A stretch of DNA of 64,000 nt from Sphingobium cloacae (GTDB taxonomy: Bacteria; Pseudomonadota; Alphaproteobacteria; Sphingomonadales; Sphingomonadaceae): contig NZ_AP017656.1 of assembly GCF_002355855.1 (NCBI RefSeq), positions 186,001-250,000 of the forward strand. The letters run 5' to 3'. The notes under the pieces are model-generated. The model was given only the letters and a program-made list of their open reading frames with translations. It searched no databases and had not been told where the DNA came from. The position numbers and the translations under genes were made by a program. Positions 34,724 to 41,741 of this stretch are shown here, one piece after another. The first letter of the stretch is position 1, and each line of letters opens with the position of its first letter.

Positions 34724-35365
34724 TCAGATCGTGACCACCGCCGCCGCGAGACGCGCAAGCCCGATAGGATCAAGGATTTCCAGGTTGCGCCCATTCACCT
34801 GCACATAGTTATGCCGTTGCAGCAGAGTGAATGTACGGGTCACGGTCTCGCTGGTTAACCCGAGATGGTCGCCGATGTCGGCTCTCGACATGAGCAGATG
34901 GAAGTGGCGACGCCCCTCCAGCCTCTGCATGAGATCGAGAAGAAAGAACGCTAGCCGCTCGATGGCATTCGACCGCCCGAGCAGGAAGCCGGTGCGTAGC
35001 GCGATCCGATAGGTCCGCAGAAACCAGGTCGTGATCGTGGCGCATGTGAAGTGATCGAACTGCGACAGGCCCTCAAGCACGCTGCGATCCGTCATGATGA
35101 GCGAGGTCGGGCACAGGGCCTGGGCGAACTGGCTGCGCACCTCGTCGCGTTCGAGCAGAATGAATTCCCCCGGCAGGTAGAAGCCGCCGATCCACCGGCG
35201 ACCATCCTCGGAGATGATGCTGGTTTGGATGGCGCCCGAGAGGATCCAGTAGAGGCCATCCGACTCGGGCCGCGCAGGGAGTTCCTGGCGGTCCTTCAAC
35301 ATGATGAGTTTGGAGTTGAAGCCATTTCCTAGAGGCGGAGGAACGACCTTTCGCCCGCGATTCAT
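34724..35365 (-). CDS. Crp/Fnr family regulator, FixK-like HTH (candidate island activator)
   Basis: 213 residues from ATG 35365. Cyclic-nucleotide-fold domain (about 18-125: S-G-A-I-Q, G-G-F-Y-L-P-G-E-F), long dimer helix, then winged HTH with D-I-G-D-H-L-G-L-T-S-E-T-V-T-R (Glu 173, Thr 176, Arg 177). The layout equals the FNR/FixK recognition helix E-T-I/V-S-R except Ser to Thr at the residue that reads the outer base of the half-site. No N-terminal cysteine cluster, so no Fe-S sensing of the Fnr type. An in-frame GTG at 35407 is an alternative start; GGAG lies 9 bases before ATG 35365. Confidence 0.88.
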   Translation of the reverse strand: MNRGRKVVPPPLGNGFNSKLIMLKDRQELPARPESDGLYWILSGAIQTSIISEDGRRWIGGFYLPGEFILLERDEVRSQFAQALCPTSLIMTDRSVLEGLSQFDHFTCATITTWFLRTYRIALRTGFLLGRSNAIERLAFFLLDLMQRLEGRRHFHLLMSRADIGDHLGLTSETVTRTFTLLQRHNYVQVNGRNLEILDPIGLARLAAAVVTI

Positions 35366-35373
35366 CGCGGGCG
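35352..35373 (-). promoter_or_regulatory. Perfect hairpin with the regulator start codon in its loop
   Basis: Arms CGCCCGCG (35352-35359) and CGCGGGCG (35366-35373) with a 6-base loop that contains the ATG of the FixK-like gene (35363-35365). In the mRNA this would hide the start region behind an 8-bp GC stem, so translation could depend on melting. If GTG 35407 is the true start, the hairpin is merely internal. Confidence 0.5.
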
Positions 35374-35419
35374 TCTCCGTCTCAAATAAGCAGCCGAGCC
35401 GTTCCACATGTCACGACGC

Positions 35420-35433
35420 GTAACATATGTCAC
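35420..35433. promoter_or_regulatory. Second-type Crp/Fnr-like site upstream of FixK-like gene
   Basis: GTAACATATGTCAC, on the minus strand GTGACATATGTTAC: TGA-N6-TTA core with G instead of C outside. A related half-site, GTGACATGTGG on the minus strand, occurs at 35404-35414 and again upstream of the other regulator at 34687-34697. These may be auto- or cross-regulatory sites of the two Crp/Fnr proteins. Confidence 0.45.
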
Positions 35434-35486
35434 GGCATTGGGCAATCTCTATGGCCGAGTCGTGCCACAGTTCGACCGCCAGAAAG

Positions 35487-35500
35487 CTGAGCTATGTCAG
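35487..35500. promoter_or_regulatory. CTGA-N6-TCAG operator 6
   Basis: CTGAGCTATGTCAG, between the FixK-like regulator (minus) and the DUF5335-YfdX-GH130 run (plus). I see only weak -10 candidates at the expected distance on either side. The following 340 bases (35501-35840) hold no gene that I can support. Confidence 0.65.
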
Positions 35501-35840
35501 GGCGGCAGAGGGCCGGGCCTGCAATTCCAGGCGCGACCTGGAGAATATCGATGAGCGCGTTGAGCTGGATATCGGCCAAGATCGCGATCTCGCCGCCCGC
35601 GCCGGTCCCGCCAGCGGACGGCCGGGTGGATCAAGATCCGATGTTCAGGATGTCGGGAAGCGGCTCGGGAAACTGTGGCCAAAACCTTCAAAGGCATTCC
35701 GCAATTCGCAGCTCTTCAGGAGGAAGCGCTGCGGCAAACCGCGCCCCGCGGACCGGGGGCTCGATGCGGGACGGCCGATATCCTTTCTCGACGAGAAACC
35801 CCGGCGAGCGGTCCCTCGCCCTTTGTGAAGGAGTCGAACC

Positions 35841-36176
35841 GTGAACGTCGTTCCTAAGGCGGAATGGCCACAATATCTGAACCGCGTGTCCCGCGGCCTG
35901 ACCGGGCTTCGAGCCGAAATCGAAGTCGCATCGCTCGAACTCGGCGATCAGATCGAAGCGCAATACCTGCCGATCACCGGAATCTTCTATGACCACAAGG
36001 ATGACTTGGTCGGTGTGACGCTCGAGGGGCTGGATCACATGATCCGCCACCCGCAGTCGATCTATGTCGAAGAATCCGGCGATGGCGTTGCGGCGATCGC
36101 GGTGATCGATCGCGACGGAACGAATCACCTCATCAAGCTGAGGCGGCCGCTAGCGCTGCCCGCTCCCGACCAATGA
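35841..36176 (+). CDS. DUF5335-like protein
   Basis: 111 residues, no export signal. Begins with W-P-Q-Y-L-N-R-V-S-R-G-L and contains E-V-A-S-L-E-L-G-D-Q and G-I-F-Y-D-H-K-D-D, a pattern I associate with DUF5335. Function unknown. GAAGGAG precedes GTG 35841. Followed by YfdX after 31 bases, probably co-transcribed from operator 6. Confidence 0.7.
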   Translation: MNVVPKAEWPQYLNRVSRGLTGLRAEIEVASLELGDQIEAQYLPITGIFYDHKDDLVGVTLEGLDHMIRHPQSIYVEESGDGVAAIAVIDRDGTNHLIKLRRPLALPAPDQ

Positions 36177-36207
36177 GCCCGTATCCTCAACAACCAAAGG
36201 GAAGATC

Positions 36208-37116
36208 ATGAAACGCAGTCTTTTCGCCGCGACCGCAGCCTCCGCCCTCATCTTGACGGCGGGCTGTTCCAAGCAGGACGCCGACAACCAGGCCGCCGAG
36301 AACACGACCACGGCGGCGAACAACGCCACCGCGCAGGCGACGCCGGCCCCGCCGGTCGATCGCGAAGAGCTGCTCCAGGACGCCGTTTCGGCGCTGCAGG
36401 AGACGGAGAATGCTCTTGCCGCGCTCGACAAGAAGGATGCCAAGGCCGCGACCGCCGCTCTCGAGCGCGCGACCGGCAAGCTGGAAATCGTGCTCGCGCG
36501 CAACCCTAACCTTGCTCTCGCCCCGGTCGACGTCAGCGTCGTCAGCTACGACGTCCTGGGTTCGGTGGACGCCGTGAATGCGCTGCGGAAATCGGCCGAG
36601 GATGCGCTCGAGGATGGGCGGCTGCAGGAAGCACGCCATCTCATCGACGGGCTGGCGAGCGAGACCGTCGTGCGGGTCAGCAATCTCCCGCTCGCGACCT
36701 ACCCGGACGCGATTAAGGCGGCCGCGGTCCTGGTCGCGCAGAACAAGCTCGATGAAGCGAAGGCGGCGCTCGAAGCGGCGCTCAGCACGATCGTGATCCG
36801 CGACGTGATCCACCCGCTGCCGCTGACGCGGGCAAGCGCGGCAATCGAAGAGGCGCGCAAGCTGGCCGCGAACGCCCAGCGGGGCGCCGGAGACGAAGCG
36901 AGGATTCAGCGGCTGCTGACCACTGCACGCGAGCAGCTCCGGCTCGGTCAGGCGCTCGGCTATGCGACAAAGGACGAAATGAAGGATCTGCTGAAGACGG
37001 TCGACGAAATCGAGGACGGCACCAAGAACAAGGGCGCGGCGACCAGCATCTTCGACAAAATCCGCGAGCGCTTCAAGAAAGCAACGGAGTCGAGTCAGCC
37101 TGCGGAAAAGAAGTGA
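36208..37116 (+). CDS. YfdX family exported lipoprotein-like protein
   Basis: 302 residues. Lipobox L-T-A-G-C at about 16-20, a Thr/Ala/Asn-rich linker (20-50), then two helical repeats of YfdX type (D-A-V-S-A-L-Q-E-T-E-N-A-L-A-A-L-D and E-D-A-L-E-D-G-R-L-Q-E-A-R-H-L). YfdX proteins are periplasmic and acid-stress-related in enterics, and two copies sit in the enterobacterial heat-resistance locus. The C-terminal K/E-rich extension after about residue 260 is unusual. Start ATG 36208 with AAAGGGAAG upstream. Confidence 0.85.
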   Translation: MKRSLFAATAASALILTAGCSKQDADNQAAENTTTAANNATAQATPAPPVDREELLQDAVSALQETENALAALDKKDAKAATAALERATGKLEIVLARNPNLALAPVDVSVVSYDVLGSVDAVNALRKSAEDALEDGRLQEARHLIDGLASETVVRVSNLPLATYPDAIKAAAVLVAQNKLDEAKAALEAALSTIVIRDVIHPLPLTRASAAIEEARKLAANAQRGAGDEARIQRLLTTAREQLRLGQALGYATKDEMKDLLKTVDEIEDGTKNKGAATSIFDKIRERFKKATESSQPAEKK

Positions 37117-37205
37117 GCTTTTGCACTCTCTAGGCAGTGCGGCAGGCGCGGACGCCCTCGGGTTCGACGGTTCCGCCGGTCGGCAATGAGGGGAAACATA
37201 GGAAG

Positions 37206-38495
37206 ATGAGTGCGGACGTTCCGATCCTGCGAAGTCCGCACTTCATCAAACCCGACCATCGAAGAACGGTTATACGAACGTTCATGCCCGGCGACTCGCC
37301 GAATGCCTTGGAGCAGGGTCAGACCCGGGCCGAGCGCATTGTCGAGCGGATCCTCGGCCTGCCTGAGGATGAATTGGCGGACGAGTACGCACGGCTGCTG
37401 AGTGTTCTTTGCGGCCGCCACCGCGACGTGGAAAAGGTCTTTCTCCAGCGCTACGAGAACGCCAGAGAACTGCTCCGCGGGAGCTTCTCGGCGAGTGGCG
37501 CTCGCGCAAAGCTGATCGGCGCCTATTTCAGCGAGGAATATGCCTACCAGTCGGCTGCCCTGTTCAACCCGAGCATTGTCAGGCATCCGGATCAGTCGGG
37601 TTGTCCGCCAGGCGCGCTGCGGTTCATCCTATCGCTACGGGCGATCGGCGAAGGGCATCTTTCGTCCATCGCCTTCAGAACGGGCACCTGGCAGCCAGGG
37701 AGAGACATCGTCCTAGATGCGGCGAGCCCGCTGGCGGCCACGCCCCGAATCGAATATCCCGAAAGCGATGATGCTGCTGTGCATCTTCATTGCGACGACA
37801 GCCGCGACCTTTCAGAAACCGTCCTGTTCCCGATCCTCGAGCGGCAGCGTGGCGGCATTGAGGATCTTCGGCTCACGAGCCTCGAAATGGAGGACGGGTC
37901 GACACTGTTTGCAGGGACGTACACGGCGGTCGGGGGACGAGGAATCGCCCAGGAGCTGCTCGCCACCCGAAACTTCATCGACTTCAAGATGCACCGGCTC
38001 GAGGGACTGATCGCCGCCTCGAAGGGAATGGCGCTGTTTCCCCGCCTGATCGAGGGCCGTTACGCGATGCTCGGTCGGCACGACAATGAGAATATTTGGC
38101 TTCTGCTGTCCGAAAACCTGCATCACTGGGACGGCGGCATCAGGATCGTAAACCCGCGATGGACATGGGAGTTCACACAGCTCGGCAACTGTGGATCGCC
38201 GATCGAAACTGCCGATGGTTGGCTCGTCTTCACGCATGGCGTCGGAGCGATGCGGGAATATTGCATCGGTGCGTGCCTTCTCGATCGATCGGAGCCCAGC
38301 CGTGTGATCGCCCGCACACGCCGGCCGCTGCTGCGCCCGTCCCCGGAGGAGCGATACGGCTACGTTCCGAACGTCGTTTATAGCTGCGGCGCGCTGCTGA
38401 GCGGGAACGACATATTGCTCCCATATGGCGTCGCGGACAGCTTCACTGCCTTTTCGACCTTGAGTCTTGATGCTCTGTTGGCCGCGATGGACTAG
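37206..38495 (+). CDS. GH130-family mannoside phosphorylase-like enzyme (copy 1)
   Basis: 429 residues. Five-bladed propeller enzyme of GH130 type: F-N-P-S-I-V-x-H-P-D-Q, L-R-F-I-L-S-L-R-A-I-G-E-G-H-L-S-S-I, E-D-L-R-L-T (substrate-binding), K-G-M-A-L-F-P-R, H-G-V-G-A-M-R-E-Y. Family members cleave beta-mannosides with phosphate to give mannose-1-phosphate. An N-terminal helical extension (1-110) aligns with that of the second copy, supporting ATG 37206 as start. Preceded by YfdX after 89 bases. Confidence 0.85.
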   Translation: MSADVPILRSPHFIKPDHRRTVIRTFMPGDSPNALEQGQTRAERIVERILGLPEDELADEYARLLSVLCGRHRDVEKVFLQRYENARELLRGSFSASGARAKLIGAYFSEEYAYQSAALFNPSIVRHPDQSGCPPGALRFILSLRAIGEGHLSSIAFRTGTWQPGRDIVLDAASPLAATPRIEYPESDDAAVHLHCDDSRDLSETVLFPILERQRGGIEDLRLTSLEMEDGSTLFAGTYTAVGGRGIAQELLATRNFIDFKMHRLEGLIAASKGMALFPRLIEGRYAMLGRHDNENIWLLLSENLHHWDGGIRIVNPRWTWEFTQLGNCGSPIETADGWLVFTHGVGAMREYCIGACLLDRSEPSRVIARTRRPLLRPSPEERYGYVPNVVYSCGALLSGNDILLPYGVADSFTAFSTLSLDALLAAMD

Positions 38496-38532
38496 GCGGT
38501 AGCGCAGGGTGACGGCCGTCGCAGCCCTCCGG

Positions 38533-38546
38533 CTGACATGGGTCAG
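38533..38546. promoter_or_regulatory. CTGA-N6-TCAG operator 7
   Basis: CTGACATGGGTCAG. TACAAA (38569-38574) is centred 32 bp downstream. Leads to the exported hypothetical protein and phosphomannose isomerase. Confidence 0.8.
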
Positions 38547-38623
38547 CCAGCCAGACGGCTTCACCGTTTACAAAGCACCACGTTTTCGGCGCCGCCGACG
38601 CGCGATCTCGTGGAGCTGCCTGC

Positions 38624-39142
38624 GTGCCGCACACCTTGCCCCTTTGCCTGCTCCGGTCAGCACTTCTGATTGCGCTTCCGCTTAGCGGTGCTGGCGCGCT
38701 TGCGCAGGACGGGAAGCCTCAGCAGCCGGTCGGGGAGATGTTGGACCGCGCGGGCAAGATTGTCGTGCAGCCCGCCCACGATGTGGGTGTCGCCAGGACC
38801 GAGATTCCGCCGGTGCTCCTCAAGGCCGCAGAGGATCCATATAGCGTGGAGAAGCTTGGAACCTGCCGCGAGCTCACAGAGGCGATCAAGGAACTGAGCA
38901 ACGTCCTGGGCCCTGATTTCACCACTGCGCGCCAAAGGCGAGAAAATCGGGCCGGGAGAATAGCCGAAGCCGGCGGCAGGTCCGTGGTCAATGCCTTGAT
39001 CCCCTTCCGCGGCATCGTCCGGGAGATAACAGGCGCCGCTCCCGCGCAGCGGCGCCTGAATGCCGCAATTGACGCGGGCTACGCCCGGCGTGGCTTCCTC
39101 AGAGGGCTCCATTACGCCCGCCACTGCCGCTCGAACTTCTAG
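38624..39142 (+). CDS. Exported protein, unknown
   Basis: 172 residues with a signal peptide (1-27, ends A-L-A-Q). The mature part is mixed helical with one internal Cys (T-C-R-E-L) and a basic C-terminus; a short hydrophobic segment lies at about 120-135. No family recognised. GTG 38624 has GGAG 8 bases upstream. The stop is 16 bases before the isomerase start, so both are under operator 7. Confidence 0.65.
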   Translation: MPHTLPLCLLRSALLIALPLSGAGALAQDGKPQQPVGEMLDRAGKIVVQPAHDVGVARTEIPPVLLKAAEDPYSVEKLGTCRELTEAIKELSNVLGPDFTTARQRRENRAGRIAEAGGRSVVNALIPFRGIVREITGAAPAQRRLNAAIDAGYARRGFLRGLHYARHCRSNF

Positions 39143-39158
39143 AAGGGGAGGGGACGCC

Positions 39159-40010
39159 TTGCCGGTTTTCCGATTGGTGACAAAAACGGTCAGAAAACCC
39201 TGGGGCCGGCGGTCGCTTGGATCTGGGTTCGACGACGTAAGCGCGGGCGAGGAGCCCATCGGCGAGATCTGGTTTGAGGTTCCGCACGGGAGCGGCCTTG
39301 GTGAACCAGAGCTGCTGGTCAAGCACTTGTTCACAAGCGAGCGGCTCTCTGTCCAGGTTCATCCTGATGACGCCGCCGCGAAGGCGCACGGGCTCCCCCG
39401 GGGCAAGAGCGAAGCCTGGCAGATCCTCGAGGCAGAGCCAGGGGCGAGCATTGCCATGGGATTGCGCGAGCCGATTACGAAAGACCGGCTGCGCGCCGCG
39501 GCCAAGGACGGCTCGATCGTAGCTCTGCTCGATTGGAAGCCGGTAAGAGCGGGTGACTTCTGGTACGCGCCGGCAGGCACGATCCACGCTATAGGCGCAG
39601 GGCTCAGCCTGATCGAAATTCAGCAGAATGTGGACGTCACCTATCGGCTCTACGACTATGGTAGCAATCGCGAGCTCCATCTTGACGAGGCGGTGGAGGC
39701 TGCCTGCCCGGCGCCCTACGAGGCTCCATTCGCCCCATTCGAACTGGCGCGGGGCAGGCGCGTGCTTGCCGCCGGAGGGTCGTTCGTGGTGGAACGCTGG
39801 GCCGACACTTGTACCGGCATTCTGGCGCCGCGGCGAGGCGAGCCGGTTTGGTTGATACCCCTCCGGGGCGAAGCGGTCGTGGGATCGGAGCCGATTGAGC
39901 CCGGCGGCGTGTGGATCGTCGCTGGCGATGCCGGCGTCAACTTCACCGGCTCGTGCGAACTTCTCGTCGCCTATTCCGGCGGAGCGGTGCACGAGGCGCT
40001 CATCAGCTGA
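39159..40010 (+). CDS. manA: Class I phosphomannose isomerase
   Basis: 283 residues, a compact type I PMI. Zinc-site motifs V-Q-V-H-P-D-D and G-T-I-H-A-I-G-A-G, and E-I-Q-Q between. Interconverts fructose-6-phosphate and mannose-6-phosphate, the first step to GDP-mannose. TTG 39159 is chosen because GGAGGGG lies 6 bases before it; GTG 39177 is an alternative. With the HAD phosphomannomutase (53546) and the guanylyltransferase (62676) it gives a full island-encoded pathway. Confidence 0.88.
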   Translation: MPVFRLVTKTVRKPWGRRSLGSGFDDVSAGEEPIGEIWFEVPHGSGLGEPELLVKHLFTSERLSVQVHPDDAAAKAHGLPRGKSEAWQILEAEPGASIAMGLREPITKDRLRAAAKDGSIVALLDWKPVRAGDFWYAPAGTIHAIGAGLSLIEIQQNVDVTYRLYDYGSNRELHLDEAVEAACPAPYEAPFAPFELARGRRVLAAGGSFVVERWADTCTGILAPRRGEPVWLIPLRGEAVVGSEPIEPGGVWIVAGDAGVNFTGSCELLVAYSGGAVHEALIS

Positions 40011-40072
40011 TCCTGGAATGGACCGGCAGTCCTGAGGCGGGCTCCCCATCGAACCGAAAATGGCTTGGTGAA

Positions 40073-40086
40073 ATGAGCTAGATCAG
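40073..40086. promoter_or_regulatory. CTGA-N6-TCAG operator 8, one deviation
   Basis: ATGAGCTAGATCAG: first base A instead of C. TAGCGA (40109-40114) is centred 32 bp downstream. Precedes the glycine-zipper protein and 6-phosphogluconolactonase. Confidence 0.6.
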
Positions 40087-40161
40087 TGCCGGACGGAGGC
40101 CCTGCGCATAGCGAAGCCGATGATCCCGCCTCGGTGGGCTTCTCCAAGGATGGGCTTTGAA

Positions 40162-40758
40162 ATGCCTGCTAGCCCGCTTCGCCGCGCCACAATCCTGACA
40201 TTGCTTCTCGCGTGCGGGAATCCCGCGATTGCCCAGACTTCCACCGCTTCGTCTTCAAGCCGGACCGAAGGCCGCAGTGAGCAGTACAATGTGCCCCCGC
40301 CGCCTGGCTACAAGCCGTCTCCTGGCCGGTTCGTGCAGTCGGACCGCGAGCGTGAGGAGGATGATCGCTACAGCCGCGAAGCCGAACGGTGGGCGGCAGA
40401 AAATTGCATAGCGGACCGTCGGAGCAACGTCGCGGCAGGCGCGGTGATCGGCGGGCTGATTGGAGCGCTTGCCGGTTCAGGGCTCGCGGGTCGCTACGAT
40501 AGAGCCCCGGCAACCGTCCTTGGCGCGGGTGCAGGCGCGGTCGCGGGCAGCGCCATCGCGAGGAACGCCAGCCCCGACTGTCCGCCCGGGTTCGTGGTCA
40601 AGGCAACGCCCGAGCCTTTCTATCCGCCACCCGTCTATCCGCACGTCTATGTGGCGCCGCCGTGGTATGATCCCTGGATTTGGTACGGGGGCCACTGGAT
40701 CTACAGGCCCTATCCCTATCACCGATACTGGTACAAGCGCCACTGGCGACGCCGCTAA
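40162..40758 (+). CDS. Exported glycine-zipper protein
   Basis: 198 residues. Signal peptide (1-25, ends A-I-A-Q), a charged middle, a glycine zipper (about 92-135: G-A-V-I-G-G-L-I-G-A-L-A-G-S-G-L-A-G) of the 17-kDa surface antigen type, and a Pro/Tyr/Trp/His-rich tail (about 155-198). Probably an outer-membrane or envelope protein. AAGGA lies 11 bases before ATG 40162; an ATG at 40150 is possible. The next gene begins immediately after its stop. Confidence 0.75.
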   Translation: MPASPLRRATILTLLLACGNPAIAQTSTASSSSRTEGRSEQYNVPPPPGYKPSPGRFVQSDREREEDDRYSREAERWAAENCIADRRSNVAAGAVIGGLIGALAGSGLAGRYDRAPATVLGAGAGAVAGSAIARNASPDCPPGFVVKATPEPFYPPPVYPHVYVAPPWYDPWIWYGGHWIYRPYPYHRYWYKRHWRRR

Positions 40759-41490
40759 GTGCCGGAGGAGTCACAAGTCCTTGGTGTGCCTGAGCCGCTA
40801 TGGCATGGGTTTGCCACTCCGGAGCATTTGGCCGAGAGCCTGGTCCGAGAGGTGTCGGGCATCATCACCGATCGTCTGAATACGGAAGGCGCCGCATTCG
40901 TCGCCTTTCCAGGTGGCAGGTCGCCTGCACGCGCCTTCGAGTTCCTTGCCCCGCGCGCGAGCGGGTGGCGTGGGGTCACGGTCATCCCCACCGATGACCG
41001 CCTCGTGCCGCCGGGCGACCGGCTGTCCAACTATGGTCTGCTGGAGAGATATTTCGCGGCGGGGCAAGCACAGCTCATCCCTCTCGCAAGACCACCATTC
41101 GATGATCCTGCCGCGGCGGCAGACGCAGCCGAGCTGAGGCTATCGGACCTGGCTTGGCCGCTGGATCTGGTCTGGCTTGGCTTCGGCTTGGACGGTCATG
41201 TTGCCTCGCTCCTCCCGGGACCCGACCTTCCCGTCGCGATGCGTTATCCTGACTGGAGGCGCATCGCCGGCGTCAGGCCGGTGCCGCTTCCGGCCGAGGC
41301 GCCGGTGCCCAGAGTGACGTTGACGCTGAGCGCCATTCTCTCGGCAAAGCGACTGCTGATTTTCGGCAGCGGCCGGGACAAGCTGGAAGTCGTCAAACGG
41401 GCCTTGGACGAGGGTGCGGAGTCGCAGATGCCGCTGGGCATCGTCTTAGCTAAAGCGAAGTGCCAGCCCGATCTGTTCTGGAGCCGATAG
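40759..41490 (+). CDS. pgl: 6-phosphogluconolactonase
   Basis: 243 residues, DevB/Pgl family: F-P-G-G-R-S-P, D-D-R-L-V-P near 85, G-L-D-G-H-V-A-S-L-L-P-G near 155. Hydrolyses 6-phosphogluconolactone in the oxidative pentose phosphate path, hence NADPH supply. No zwf or gnd is nearby. GTG 40759 abuts the preceding stop; the true start could be a little downstream. Confidence 0.88.
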   Translation: MPEESQVLGVPEPLWHGFATPEHLAESLVREVSGIITDRLNTEGAAFVAFPGGRSPARAFEFLAPRASGWRGVTVIPTDDRLVPPGDRLSNYGLLERYFAAGQAQLIPLARPPFDDPAAAADAAELRLSDLAWPLDLVWLGFGLDGHVASLLPGPDLPVAMRYPDWRRIAGVRPVPLPAEAPVPRVTLTLSAILSAKRLLIFGSGRDKLEVVKRALDEGAESQMPLGIVLAKAKCQPDLFWSR

Positions 41491-41632
41491 CGTTGAACTT
41501 TGCCGCTGGATCGGGCTCGGGCCGCGACATCTCTCGTGAGGGACCGGCTCAGTAAGCTCCTTGCGAAGACGCGTGGCAGCGAAATGCTGGGAGTCGTGGA
41601 GAAGATGTCGGGGCTCGCACCTTTTCCGAGCA

Positions 41633-41646
41633 CTGACAAAGATCAG
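41633..41646. promoter_or_regulatory. CTGA-N6-TCAG operator 9
   Basis: CTGACAAAGATCAG. TAGCTT (41669-41674) is centred 32 bp downstream. Heads the protease-ClpB-thioredoxin run. Confidence 0.8.
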
Positions 41647-41741
41647 CGTTTCGCCGAGCCGGCACGCTTAGCTTGCCCAGGTCTTTGGAGCTCGATCGGC
41701 TCGCCGGAAGGCTGATCGAGCTGATCGACAGGAGATCCTGG

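Noticed and set aside
35366..35407. GTG 35407 as start of the FixK-like regulator
   Set aside because: No clear ribosome binding site and it would overlap the upstream GTGAC site; ATG 35365 with GGAG is preferred, though not proven.
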